Shown: positions 1 to 12,489, counted from the stretch's first letter. The stretch is 64,000 nucleotides of DNA from Erigeron canadensis (GCF_010389155.1 NC_057769.1:7316735-7380734); one strand, 5' to 3'. Numbers and translations: made by a program. The notes: generated by a model from the letters alone, not told the origin.

Positions 1-98
1 AATTTTACAACATGATTAGTGAAAAGCATTTTATTGGGTCTCTTGTCTTTTTGTTTTTTCCTTTCATAATGGTTCATGTTCTTTAGAGAATAAAGATA

Positions 99-141
<43 letters not shown>

Positions 142-653
142 TATATATACTAATTTTGGATAAATTTTTATCTAAAGTTTTATATATAAATGTAGGGATT
201 AGATTATGTAAAACAATACTTAATTTATATTATTATATTATATATAAAAATCTAACCCCATTCTTTTGGAAAAACGTCCCAATTATAGCATCACTATTGA
301 TGATCGTAACCAATTTGCCCATTGAGAGCCTTCTTATAGAAAATTAATTTGATTGACGGGCGCTTTTCTTGTATGTTTCAGTTTTGAAATAACCAATCTT
401 ATAACTCCAGTTCTTAGTTGTTGTTCTGTTACCTAGCTAATTAAAAAGGAAAATTCAACTTGTAAACTAAAACATTAAAGTTTAATAAATTCAAGAAGTT
501 CCCAACAACAAAAAAGAATAAGAAAAGATAATAATGAACATGAAATGATAAGAAAATTTTAAACTATGATGTGGCCACTTAAAATACTCTTCCTTTGATT
601 CCTTCAGGTGTAGTTACTGTCATATCCTTTGTGACCATTGATATCTTAAAGCT
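1..653. other. Intergenic, 3' flank of the IDD gene
   Basis: No credible coding sequence is visible. The stretch is AT-rich and holds a TA microsatellite. Its right part probably includes the 3' untranslated region of the minus-strand zinc-finger gene that ends at 654. Confidence 0.5.
101..149. repeat. (TA)n microsatellite
   Basis: Nearly uninterrupted TA dinucleotides with one phase slip. Confidence 0.9.
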
Positions 654-2221
654 TTAACAATTCCCCCATGCTTCTGAGGCAGTTGTGGTGTATCCATGTG
701 ATGGGATTTCTATGCCCCCAGCGTAAGTTAGCATGCCCCTCATGTTCACATTAGCATCAAGTTGACTTGTATGGTGGTCAACTTCTTGGTCTCCAGTCAA
801 CCCAAGAAAGTCTCTGGTCAAAGTCAAACTACTCATTGTTGACCCATTGTGATCCGCCACCGCACCTACCGTCGCCGCCTTCTGGAGAAGGGCGGTGGCA
901 GATAGGTGTGCCGATGGATGATGACAAGGGCTAGTGCTGACGTGACATCCATGAAATACTGGTTGCCGTGGCATTGGTTCTTGGTAAAAAGGCGGGAGTA
1001 GGTGGTGGTGGATGGTTTCGGGTTTGATTCGGACCGGGCTAGGGTTATGGTTTTGGGTGGGGACCCAATCAGGGTTTAGAGTGGGAGTGAAAGAAAAAAG
1101 TGAAGTTGGGAGGTTTTGTGAACGTTGCTGAAAGTTGAAGGGGATTTGTGTAGTATGGGTGATAGTTGAGGGGTGGTTGTTGTTAGTTATTGGCACTGCA
1201 GAAGCTGCTGCTGCTGCAGCTGAAAGTCTTGCAGTTTCTTCAGCCAGGGCATCACAAAAAGCTCTATGCGTAATGAAGCTATCTTTCCTATAAACATAAA
1301 ATGTAACAAATTACAAATAGTTACTTTTATATCATGCAATAAGACTATAAAACTTGTTTACATTAAAAGTTGATAGATAAATTAATTCTATATATTTTAG
1401 TTAATTAGAGCCGGCAAAAGGAACACGTTTGTACAAATTAATGCAGCTAATTATTAATTTCCCTATATGAAATGAAAATAATTAAACTGAATATATAAAG
1501 TATATATCATGAATTTGTGAGCTCTAAAGGGATTCAAAGCCTCTACTTTTGTAAGGCAAAAAAGTGGAAATTCATCATTGTAATGCAACTCACTTCCATA
1601 TATAACATGCAAATGTTTGTCCATTTTCATGAAATTCAGGGACAATAATTCTCTGAGAAATTTTGCCCACATTATATGAGTCTACAAAGTAACACATATA
1701 TAGGACTATATAGGGCTATCAATACATGATTATGCAGGTTCTTTAATAATTATGCTTAATTAGTTCGTTATGTTCCAAAACACCAATTATGCTTAAATAG
1801 TTACTCCGTATTTTTTTTTTTTAACAGCAATGCAATACATATTATTGTATGCGTACTCTAGCGAGATGCTAGAAGATAGAGTTACATAGTACAAGAGAAT
1901 GGATTTATCCTCCAAACTAACAAGATGCTTAAATAATTACGTTGAATGATCATTTAATAGTTAATTAGCAAAAAAACTCTATGAATACCATGATACTAAT
2001 TGCATTTACACTCAAGTACGTTTTTAAACTCAAAATTACAAGAAGAACAAGGTATATATGCAAATTATTCTCAACCTTTGTGTGCGAAAACTTGTGTCTT
2101 GCCTAATTAGAGAATGTATATATGTTTGCATATACAGTATTTTTCAAGCAGATCCACCACAAAAATCACATTTAGATTATGGGCCAAATCTCACAAATTC
2201 GGATAAAAAATTAAGCTACTA

Positions 2222-2256
<35 letters not shown>

Positions 2257-4439
2257 AAACCCAATTAGGCAATTATGGGTCATCCACCATCAAAAAGTTT
2301 AAGTTCATGATCTTTAGTTTTGTTTATATATAACTTTCTAGCTATAGATATACATATAGATAATTGATGTGCATGTATATGTGTACAAGCATTGAATGAT
2401 ATGATATGATAGCAGTTTGCATGTGTCAAAAAATATTCAAATTTATGGAGTACTAGCATATATAGTAGTACTGGCTGCATATATAGCTTTTAGAATCAAT
2501 ATGATGCTACTATCAAAAAAAAGCAGCAGAATAAACAGTGTGAGTAATAATCAGTGTGTTCATTTCATTTCTGCTAATTTGTCTTGAATGCACATTTATA
2601 ACTATTCTGTTCTGTCTATCAATATATTCCATGCAAAACCTTTTACCATTTAAATGCATATGTTACCAAGAAAAGACTAGCAAAAATTTGAGTCAAACTA
2701 AAGGAATTAAGTCCCATTTTTATTAAGTCATGTGCCCCATTCATTTCAATTCAAATTACATCATTTGTGTAACTATTCATTCACATTACTTCTAATTCTA
2801 AAGACATTGATGAACTTTTAGGAAAGACTTCAACAATGTACACAATTTATTTTTTTTTAAAATGAATGAATTTTGACAATTTTGGAATTTTACTTGACTA
2901 TATTTGGTTGTTTAAAGTCACTCATAATACATGTTAATGTAGCTTTTTTTCGTACAAGGTTTTTCATTCACAATTGTTTGTTTGCTAAAAAAGAGCAATT
3001 AATTAAGATATTGACAAAAAAAAAAAATAGTATGTGCAACTTTTTATGGTGACATAGCTAGAATCCGAGCTATATAAGATAAAAAGGCTACTATATATAT
3101 ATATGCATTCCAAAAATTGTTTTTGTATATATGCATATTAGCTAGAAACGTACAACAATACCAATTTATATATATAGCTAATTGAGTTTATGGTACAGCT
3201 GAATTTTTACACTTTTCAAACACTATACCAAACAACAAAAATCCCAAATAGTATGAGTGTATTAATTGATTTTTCATACTATATATGTATATGTGTATAG
3301 ATATGAATATAACCTAATATATCATGCATTATCCAATTTTAATTATTTAAAAAAAAAAAGAGAAAAAAAAAAAGAAAGAAAGAAAGTTAAGTTCAAAGAT
3401 ATACCTGGAGAAGAGGGTGCCACAATCACATCTATACTCTCTAGTGCCACAAGTTTTAGAATGAGCTTTCCAATCAGATTGAACTGCATAAATCTTGGAA
3501 CACTTGTCACACTTCCATTTTTTTTCACCATGTTTTCTACAAAAGTGTTTTTTGATGCCAGTGAGATCACCAAGAGCCCTAGAAGGATGGTGGTGCACAC
3601 AAGTAGGTTCAGGACACACATAAGCCCTTTTCTTTATCTCATCTTTATTGTTTCTTTGCTTTAATTTCCATGGCAAGTTATGACCTCTTCTATGAAGTTG
3701 CAAATTTTGATCCCTTTGAAATCCTTTGTTGCATATCTCACACACAAATCTGTTTGTTGCCATCAATGTCTTTGGTGACAATGCTATCACTTCTGCATCT
3801 GGATCTTTAGTCCAAAAATTAACACATACAATATTAACAATTAACTATAAGTCAATCATATCAAGCTAGATCATCCAACTATACAAACTTTTTAATTAGT
3901 TAACTACTTCTAATTAAAATTACAAGCAAGATATAAACTTTCTTATAAGAATTATTCTTAAAATTACAACTTACATGACCTTAATTATACTATATATATT
4001 CTTGGACAACTACAAGTTTTTCTGTTCAGATTATTCAGAAAGACAACTATATATAGACAAGTCTAATTTTGAGGACATAAAAAAAATCATAACTTGTATG
4101 ATTATCTCAATAAGTAGTTATGAATAGTTGGTAAAATAGTATAATCACTTTTCACTATCAAGTTTAGCAAAATAAATATGTACCTGGATTCCCTGGGAGG
4201 TTTCTCTTTTTCTTGATCTTTTGAAGATTAGGGTAAAGATGATCATTTTCTTGAACATGGTTTGAAAATGAAGAAAGGGTCATCGATGGATTATTGAATT
4301 CATGATGAATATTAATATTCTTATTACTTGAAATTACAGAAGAAACAACTGTAGTATTGCTAGTTATTGGAGCTTCTTCTGAAGATAAAGAAGTTGAGTT
4401 TTTATTACTAGTAGTGGAATAAATTGATGCTGAAAACAT
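654..4439 (-). CDS. IDD: INDETERMINATE-domain (IDD) C2H2 zinc-finger transcription factor
   Basis: Three exons with consistent phases: 4184-4439, 3405-3804 and 654-1287, giving 429 aa. Splice sites are GT-AG, and the joins restore the conserved family text NLPGNP|DPDAEVIALSP and TLFSR|KDSFITHR. A basic KKKR cluster, a probable nuclear signal, precedes the INDETERMINATE domain. That domain has two C2H2 fingers (about residues 105-127 and 147-177) and two C2HC fingers (182-204 and 209-230), with all metal ligands visible. The C-terminal half carries two family motifs, LSATALLQKAA and TRDFLGL, plus an alanine run and His/Pro/Ser-rich stretches. IDD proteins are nuclear DNA-binding regulators that work with GRAS proteins such as DELLA or SCR/SHR in development. 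The ATG at 4439 is chosen because an in-frame GTG upstream cannot serve. The subclade is not resolved. Intron 2 is long (2.1 kb) and AT-rich. Confidence 0.93.
2221..2259. repeat. (AC)n plus poly-A tract
   Basis: A short AC run passes directly into a long A run inside intron 2 of the IDD gene. It is a simple-sequence tract, likely polymorphic. Confidence 0.85.
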
Positions 4440-4625
4440 CACTTGTTTGTTTTCTTAAGAATTCAATCAAGAAAAGGAAATTAAGAAGAAGAAGCCAAGA
4501 AAATGAAGAATAAAACTGAAGAAAACAAAAACAAAAAAAAAAACAAAAGAAACAAACCGACTTCTTGCTTTTGGACAAGTAGCTTTCTATCTCTCAACTC
4601 TCTATGAGCTTATATATATATACAC
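4440..4625 (-). promoter_or_regulatory. Probable core promoter and 5' leader of the IDD gene
   Basis: Read on the minus strand, a TATATATA stretch (about 4611-4620) lies some 175 bp before the ATG. A purine-rich leader follows it. The spacing fits a TATA promoter with a leader of roughly 140 nt. The transcription start is inferred. Confidence 0.4.
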
Positions 4626-6539
4626 ACACACGTATATAATATAAATTCACACTGCACACACAAGTGATTAAATTTTGTGAATTTAGTTGAAAGAAAGTAG
4701 TAAAAGATTTTGAGGAAGTTATTCTCATATATATGACAGGAGGGACACTATCTATGCTCTTACCTCTTTTATTATCTACCTCATGAGTCTTGTTATATTC
4801 TCTTTTTGCCTGTCTATTTTTGCATGTAGTAATTAAGCATACTCAATTGAAATATCCTAAAAAGTTACTTCTGCATGACATATAATACATACGTACAGAA
4901 ACACACATGTAAATATAACTGATCCTCTTAAATTTTTAGCCTAATAATCATCTTAATATAATAAAATTTTGACATGTGTAATCCACTTATTACTCCAGCC
5001 GTCTCACTAAATTTGTCTACTTTTAAAATTTCAAAGTCAAATTTTAACAACTGTAACAAAAATAACCCCCCTTTTGTAGCCATAAGTAGCTGCTAGTGTA
5101 TCCAAATCCAAAGAGAAAAAAAAAATTGTACTAGTCTAGTAGATAAAGAGTATGCAGTATGCACATATATATGGATATAGATGTTGTATGTATTTTTACA
5201 TTAGAGGGAGAGAGAGGTAGATGCTGATAGAAGCAGTGTGGGCAGAAGGTGATGATTACATTACAGGCTAAACATGTGAGGTTAGCAAACTAGAGAACAC
5301 AACCGTAACAGAGGATGCCACGTAATTAATGATCCCCAACCAGGAAATTCTACTTATTCATTTTCTAGCTAGCTAAATCTTTGCTAAGTATTATACTGAT
5401 CCAATTAATACGAGTACGTACTAATTAATACTCGTTTTTTTTTCTTAACTCGTTTTTCATGCTAATTAATACTAGTATATACAGAACTTTATAAGCTAGT
5501 GTGAGCAATTAATCATATATATTATTTTTGCATGTTAAGATGTACTATACGAGTATAAAAATAGCATATAAATTCAGCTCAACTCGTAGATACATTTCTC
5601 ATAGGTACATTTCTCATAGGTATTAAGTTTGACTCTTTGAAGTGACAAATCTGTAGCCTTTTTTTTTTTGTAAATCACCAATAACGACTTATGATCTATA
5701 TCTCGTAGTCTAGAGTATGCATAAGACATCACCATTATAAGTGTCTCATTATGTCAAATAATGACTGACAACAAAAAAAATTAAGATGTATAAATAGATG
5801 TTTATACTCTTAAATAACTAAACAATTCTACGTATATAGTTACTACTCGTGCGATGCGACGGTGTAATGGCGACGTTGGTGGTGGTGGCGTGCGGCGGTA
5901 ACGGTGGTGGTATCGATGTATATATATGTACTTTTAATCAAAGTCAAAGGCCACGTTAGCAATTTTGACGAGTTGGCAATGGTACATTACACTTAACAGA
6001 GGGATAACAAAACAATATATAAATCAAACGAATTATGCTGAATGCTACATGTGCGATCTCACGGTATTATACGGATAGAAATAGTTAACAAAACAATATA
6101 TAAATCAAACGAATTATGCTGAATGCTAGGGCAAAAAGCCTAAAAGCTAAAGTTCTCCCCCCTATATTAGATATAATGGGGATGTGAGGAGAGACCCCAT
6201 AAATTTAGACCTTTTCCTTTTACCCCACAAATCCAACTTAAATTTTTGTGTTCGTTCATGCAAAGCATTAATCATGGTTGAGTCGTTGGCGTCTTGACGG
6301 TAGTAAGAATTTGTATGTAAATTTCCTAGCTTTTTTTTAAATATCTTTTTAAAGGAGTCCTTTAGTAATTAGTGTACGTGTTTGTAAGATATTTTCCTAA
6401 GATTGTCCTATCATGATGTCGTAATCTCTTGTTTTTAACTATCATATCATTTTTTCTTTCTCTTAAAACACCTTTAAAACGTTTCCTTCTTATCAAAAGC
6501 CCGTCATCCTCCACCCTTCATTTTTCATTTATTTCCATT
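4626..6539. other. Intergenic, no gene seen
   Basis: AT-rich sequence with simple repeats. Around 5840-5920 there is a GC-rich patch of GGTGG and GCGGCGG words, which resembles the reverse complement of the GC-rich tails of the Helitron-like repeats at 12.5-13.1 and 39.1-40.1 kb. No extended reading frame is credible. Confidence 0.5.
6005..6127. repeat. 43-bp direct repeat, two copies
   Basis: A 43-bp unit (6005-6047) recurs identically at 6085-6127, separated by 37 bp. The identity suggests a recent local duplication. Confidence 0.85.
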
Positions 6540-6559
6540 TTATTTTAACGAAAACGAAA

Positions 6560-6957
6560 TAAACTACTACTTTTTGTAAAAATAAAAACATTACATTAAT
6601 ATTAATAGTAAAATATTACATCAACAAGAACAAGGAAAATACAATCGAATAGTTTATTTAAACATTACACTCTTTTGATTACATAGTTCTCACGATTCTC
6701 AAAAATTAAGTTCATATTGCCGATTTCACTTCAATTGATAAACCGTCTTATTTTCGTCCACCTTTTCGGTCCATAATTTGAACCGGGATTCTGAGCCCGC
6801 AACATCTTATTTTCACCACTCGATTCCATTTTCAATTTCATTCTATTGATGCTCTCTTGCATAGGTCGTGTATTGTTGTCTGATCATGGTATTTGGCCGC
6901 CCCGACCATCGTATTGATCGTATATCTCTTGAATGAATTCTTTCACCTCATCCAATC
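6560..6957 (-). pseudogene. Possible transposon ORF remnant, cut by an LTR insertion
   Basis: On the minus strand this stretch reads as an interrupted coding-like sequence rich in Glu, Lys and Arg. It includes the phrase MKLKMESSGENK and ends in NYGPKRWTKIRRFIN before a stop. An AT-rich tail with polyadenylation-like words follows. The style resembles the C-terminal part of proteins that accompany Harbinger elements, but I cannot confirm the family. The upstream part is interrupted exactly where the TG..CA unit at 6958 begins. Confidence 0.25.
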
Positions 6958-7784
6958 TGTAACATCCTAAACTTTTCTATCATTTACTTTGACTTTGTCC
7001 ATTAATTGACTTTGACGCCGTTAGTTGCTTAAATGCTTAAGTAATTAACTATTGATGTTTGAATAATAAATGTAATGCTTGAAATAGTTATTAAGGATCA
7101 TAAGATGTTATTATATTGTCGGATAATAATTAAGGTGTTCGTTCGGTCGTTTGAGTTCCTGGTTCGTTAGCTTGAGACTTAACGACCATTAGATTTAAGT
7201 TAGGAGCACTTTGGTAATTGTGCAAACGGGTGGAAAATTTTGAGGGGAATTAGGCGGCCCTAATCCTTTATTTTTTTTTTAGAATTAAGTGTGTAATTGG
7301 AGGTGTGCCTCCCTTCGCATTTCTTGCTTAATTCTTTCAATTTCGGTTAGATTCGGAGCGATCTAGGGCTTGTTTTTTATTCCGTAATCATCCATAAATG
7401 TAATGATTGAAATACTTACTGATTTTTGATCATTTTAATCTATTCAATTCGTTCAAAGCTGGTCTTGATCAATTGAATCCGTTTTGTTGTTATGATATTG
7501 AACAAATATTTCAATCAGTACCCTAATGGATGATCGGAGAGTCGAATTCTAGTACCAAAAGCATACATCGCTAACATACAAGGTGGATTCTGGCTATATA
7601 ACACAACACGTTTTGGGCGTATTGATTGTGGATGAGAGGAGAACTCCATAGTTAAGCGTGCTCGGACGGAAGCAATGCCAATTGGGTGACCCTTTTGGAA
7701 AATTTGCCCAAGCAACTAATGACAAAGCCATGAGGCTACGTACAAAACGGACAATATTGTGTTGTAGTAAGGCAGGGTGTTACA
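6958..7784 (+). mobile_element. LTR-like unit with 5S rRNA-derived segment (Cassandra-like)
   Basis: The unit starts TGTAACA and ends TGTTACA, an imperfect inverted terminal pair of the TG..CA kind. It is flanked by CAATC (6953-6957) and CAATT (7785-7789), a 5-bp target duplication with one mismatch. Near its 3' end lies a segment clearly related to 5S rRNA. Cassandra TRIM retrotransposons are known for 5S-like sequence in their LTRs. At 827 bp this is longer than the usual Cassandra LTR, and no second 5S copy is present, so it may be a solo LTR or a composite of two LTR families. Confidence 0.6.
7641..7712 (+). other. 5S rRNA-like segment inside the LTR
   Basis: The sequence contains AACTCCATAGTTAAGCGTGC and TTGGGTGACC. 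These align with the box A and box C parts of plant 5S rRNA. Several substitutions, including loss of the usual GGGAAGT, argue against a functional 5S gene. Confidence 0.75.
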
Positions 7785-7789
7785 CAATT

Positions 7790-9245
7790 CAATGTCATGT
7801 GAATCTTCTAATCCCATGTGGAAACCATTTGAATTTGTAAATGAAAAAGAAATGGTTTAATTGTGAAGTATGTTTATATTATAATAAAGGAATGAAATTG
7901 TGCGAAAATATTCTATATATAAAGGGGTAAGCAATTTGGTTTAACTTTTGAAATGGTGAGATATAGCCTTTAATTTAACACGCCCCTCCCTCCTGTCCGA
8001 CAATTTTTCACATGGACGGGGAGTTGAGTCATGCATTTCTTGTTAATGTATCTAAGACGGCAATGTCACAAGTACGCTTTGTCTACACCATTAGACGAAT
8101 CAATTTGAAATACATTATTACCTAAGTTGTCTACACACATCACACTTTCATACACACCATCACAAGGTAAAACTTACAAATAAAAAATGTCATTTTTATA
8201 CGCAGAAATAGTTAACCCGATAACATACTAGTAGGGGACGTATGCTGTTTAGTTTGTAGTCGACTTCTATACTAAATAAGTATTGTTTTGATAAAGTAAA
8301 GAAGACAAAATGAAAATCATTACCTAAACCCCAAACCCACTCATGATAATAGGTTTGGAAATCCCATTATGTCTGTGAACACTAGACAGTGACGAAATTT
8401 AGTCCTATTTTATTCGAGGGGATCAAAATGCAAATACTTCTATTTGAAGGAGCCAATCGAAGTTTTTTATAATAAAAAAAATAATATAATTTGTAAATCG
8501 ACATACAAAGTTAGACAAGGAAGCACAAACTAAGATCCATCTTTGTTTGTGGGTTTGATATTATGTTTTGATACACATGATAAGAGACGTTGGGAGTTAA
8601 GGGACATTGGGGATTTGGGGGAGATTAGGACATAGATCAAGGACACTTATTTAGAAGGGAATATGGTACCAAAATGTAGAATTCGTTGACAAAATTTTGT
8701 TTTCCTTTATCAATTTCGGGTTACATTATGGTTTAAAATTACTAATTTTTTTCGAATATGATGGTTAAATAAGACAACAGACTCAATCTTAATTATACTT
8801 CTACACATGAATAATCATCCAAGGTTCGGATTTGCATATGGTACATTATCTTCTGTATGTCTGGCACGTAACTATTGAAAGGCTTTTAGAAATTTAAAGT
8901 CTAAACAAATTAAGAGCCAGAAAAAAAAATTCTAGCCCCAAACTCCAGCTCTAGACATATTTATAGGAAAAAGTGAATATAAGAATATTATACATTTAAT
9001 TTGGATGAAAAACTTATCTCATGCTAATTTTTTAATATTGTGAATAATGAGTGAGCCTCATGTTTTTATGTATTGAAATCGAGTATGTGATGAGTTATCC
9101 CCAAAATTATTGTGTGTGTAACATCTCCATGTTTACTTCCCCAAACTTATAAGCCTAAACACGTTTAATCAACTCATTTGTTGACATGTGAATTCTATTA
9201 TTTCTTTTCTCATTCCTCATCTTCACCGTAAATCTTGTCATATGT
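7790..9245. other. Intergenic, no gene seen
   Basis: AT-rich DNA with only short chance reading frames on both strands. No recognisable repeat termini were found in it. Confidence 0.5.
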
Positions 9246-9254
9246 TTTGATTTT

Positions 9255-9570
9255 GGGTTTAGTGCGTCGAAATGTAACCATCTATGCCTAAAAAGTTATA
9301 GTGTGCATGAACTAAGTCCAACCTTTATCATATCTTATGCACGAACTAAGTAAAACATGTTTATATCATGCAAAAAGCATGGTCGACCAATCAAAAACTT
9401 GTATGTGACAGTTGATATGGGGTGCCACGTAGCTGATATGAGTTGTCACATATGCATTTTGCATGATATAAACATTTTTTACAAGTTCGTGCATAAAATA
9501 AATGTCAGACTTAGTTCATGCACACTATAATTTTTTTAGCATAGTTTATTACATGTCGACGCACTAAACC
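9255..9570. mobile_element. Mutator-like MITE, family M1, copy A
   Basis: The arms are inverted over tens of bases. The left end reads GGTTTAGTGCGTCGA and the right end is its complement. Identical 9-bp flanks TTTGATTTT lie at 9246-9254 and 9571-9579. A 9-bp duplication is typical of Mutator-like elements. It has no coding capacity. Confidence 0.85.
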
Positions 9571-10206
9571 TTTGATTTTCTTATAGAATATGTTTAAGGG
9601 TTTGAATCTTAATCATATGGATATTTTTGAATAGCTATACATGTTCCATTTAAGTTGCATCAAAATTGAAGGGGCATAACGTACTATTAGATACGAGTCA
9701 TGTGAAGATATATATGATACATGATCATCATTTGAAACAAAGAAACATTGATTGATAGGCTGTAATAGGGAATCTATTGCTTTCTTGTATACAATAATTT
9801 TCATCAAGATTTGTTTCATCTCTCCATCCTTATTCTTTTGCTAATAATTCTCGTATCCCCGTTACACAGTAAAAGTTGATCTTATATAATTATACATACA
9901 TTCCCCAATCCCCACCACACCAGAATTTGATTTTGGAAGGTGCCTTCTTTGCCTCGACTTTACTCTAGATATTCTAAAGCTAAATAGTAACCAAAAAGTC
10001 TTGTCTTTTCTTAATCCAGAACTGAAAAATGTATATTACTCTGATATATTTTTTTGGAACAACGTGTTTTGAATCGCTCCAAACTCACCATATAAAGGTA
10101 AGGCTACTCAGTATAGACTACATTGTCTTAATCGGACAACTTGCACCACAACATAATGAATTCCTAGGAGAAAACCCCACCAAAACACGTCAACCAATGC
10201 TCAAAT

Positions 10207-10498
10207 CACTACAACAAAAATGTAGATTAGTGATTATTTTGCTTAGTGACAACTAAAATTTGGTCACTAATAATCTTATTTAGTGACCATTAAGAAAACG
10301 TAGTCACTAAATTTGGTCACTAAACAAAATTAGTGCCCAAAAAATAATATTTTTTGTTCTCTAAACAATATTAGTGACGGACTTTTAGTGACGAAAAGTG
10401 ACCACTCAAAATTTGATTGTTAGTGACGAAAATTTGTTCACTAAGATAAATTAGTGATCAAATATTTTTCGTCACTAATCGATATTTTCCTTGTAGTA
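10207..10498. mobile_element. CACTA-type MITE
   Basis: It begins CACTACAACAAAAATG and ends CCTTGTAGTA, the degenerate complement of the CACTA terminus. The interior is filled with direct and inverted TTAGTGAC words, like the subterminal repeats that CACTA transposases bind. It is about 290 bp and non-coding. The 3-bp flanks (AAT and ATT) do not match perfectly. Confidence 0.8.
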
Positions 10499-10842
10499 AT
10501 TCGTGTTTGAGAAAAAACTAAAATATAAAACCAGCTAAGTTGGAATCATGGTCAATATATGTGGTATGTAGGTGTCAAATTATACTTGACTCCATATAAT
10601 GTTACGTACCTTTAAGTGTATCAATTTAGCTCTGCTAGGATATTTAAATTTGATCTCTTGTCTACAGCGCACCGCCTACTATGACAAGAACACCAACACG
10701 TATCTCTGAATTCACCCTCAAATGTGGTTCGAAAGAACTCACTCTTGACCTCGACACTTTTCCGCACAAATGAGGAATCCAATGTAGTATAGCTTTAGTT
10801 TTGCTTCAATTTCCTTAACTTTTTAGGATAAGGTTGGTTTCA

Positions 10843-10849
10843 TATATAT
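10843..10849 (+). promoter_or_regulatory. TATA-box candidate upstream of the hairpin
   Basis: TATATAT about 130 bp before the 19-nt inverted arms at 10978. A pyrimidine-rich CTCTCTAAAATC stretch lies between them, as in a plant transcript leader. TATA words are common in this AT-rich DNA, so this is suggestive only. Confidence 0.3.
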
Positions 10850-10977
10850 GAGTGATTCAACTTTAGGTAAGCATAAAAGCATTATTCTTGCCACTTGAGT
10901 ACTTGACATTCATTCTCTCTAAAATCTAAATACATCTCTTTCTATCTATTGTTAATTTCTGAGATTTGACTATCATT

Positions 10978-11083
10978 ACATATCGTGTTAATCAGCCCAA
11001 AGTGATGCATTCCATCGTTGTACATGCATTGCATTTTCGTAATTGATTGGTTTGTACTAACAAAGCTGATTAACACGATATGT
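10978..11083 (+). ncRNA. Candidate MIRNA-like hairpin
   Basis: Perfect 19-nt inverted arms, ACATATCGTGTTAATCAGC at 10978-10996 and its complement at 11065-11083, enclose a 68-nt loop. A TATA candidate lies about 130 bp upstream. Arm length and total size fit a plant miRNA precursor, but the small RNA would match no miRNA I recognise. The perfect pairing would suit a young MIRNA gene, or a small inverted repeat of transposon origin. Confidence 0.35.
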
Positions 11084-11840
11084 ATCTTCTCCGCAAAATT
11101 ATAAGTCAAATTAATTACGGTATAATTAAATTAAGCTAATGCATAGTTGCATATATACTCATTTACTTAACAAATAATATCTATACATATTTTCTCGCAA
11201 TTAATTAAGTGTGGTCCACGAAATGTATAGTATAGTCATTCTTGATCATCAACATTGATTTGAATAAAGACGATTGATCGCATATAATTCCATGGTCTAC
11301 AAAATCTTTAATTCATTGTAGGAATCATAGCCAGTTAAGAATTATCAAGATGATATATCGTTGTCGCAAAATTAATTTTCCCTTTTTTTTTAACTTCAGA
11401 TATCATAAACCCCATAATATATATATATATATATAATAGCGAGTTAGTAATTAGTAGTTAACAATTAACATTCGAGACACCACAGTGATATCCAGTGTGA
11501 CAGTATGTAGGGCTCGAATCATGCATATCTGAGATAGAAACCAAGACTCTTGAAAACCTCCTAATAATCCACTCATAAAAATTTAACAAAAATATGCATA
11601 ATGACGCCAAGTTTTGACAAGTTTCGCTTTTGGGTATAATATACACTATCTTAATTAGTTCATCACTTCTTTCGAAACTCCAAGACTAAATGAAAACTCC
11701 AAAAAATGTTCGGAAAAGAAAAAATGAAAACTCCAAAATTAATGTGCCAACTGCCGATGACTGAAATAAAAGTTATACCAAGAAAAATATGCCCTTGTTT
11801 TATATATTTTACCTAATTTGTAGATTCATATGTAGGGGTT
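11084..11840. other. Intergenic, no gene seen
   Basis: AT-rich sequence with a short TA run near 11418-11436. No coding signal or clear repeat boundary was found. Confidence 0.5.
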
Positions 11841-12036
11841 GGGTATTGTAAAATAAGTATTAGAGTAAAACAAATAAGACAAGATCGTGACCCTTAGATC
11901 ATGGTTAAGTTGATGTACGAAGATTCACGAAGCAATTGATACACAATAATTTACATGATGTACGGTGATTTTCAATAAAGATAAACTTATTGTTTTATTT
12001 GTTTTACTTTAATACTTGATTTATTTTACCTAAAAC
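11841..12036. mobile_element. Palindromic MITE, family M2, copy 1
   Basis: The left arm reads TTGTAAAATAAGTATTAGAG and is mirrored by a right arm with ATACTTGATTTATTTTACC. A close relative lies at 24531-24727. Both carry the internal phrase GACCCTTAGATCATGGTTAA. There is no coding capacity. Confidence 0.7.
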
Positions 12037-12489
12037 CTTCATATGTATGGTAATTAAAGTTATTTATTATGTAGGTTATACAAGGAAAACAAGTCTTTAA
12101 CTTATATGTGTATATGAGCCGGATATTCCTGTGACGGTTTTCAAATTTTTTAAATAATGTAAACATTAAAATATATTAACTTATGAAAATGTGATGATAT
12201 TTCCCTGGAATTTATAAATTGAATTTTTGCATTTATAGATTTTAGATTTCTTTTATTGTCAAAATTTAAATTTTAAATTAATTACTCTTTTGATCATTTC
12301 TCCATAAAATAATTCTAAACTAAAATACTGGCCCGAGACCAAATACGATTCAGATACCAAATATTTGACCCCACGAGCTCAGAACTATCCATATTCCATA
12401 CCATGCCATAAGTAAAGTACAGGCCTTATTTGTTGGGCTTATAAAATCTAGCAACTTTCTCAAATATGCACTTCTACACATACCGTATA

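Noticed and set aside
7635..7715. Functional 5S rRNA gene
   Set aside because: The match covers only the central and 3' parts and has substitutions in conserved positions. It sits inside a TG..CA element.
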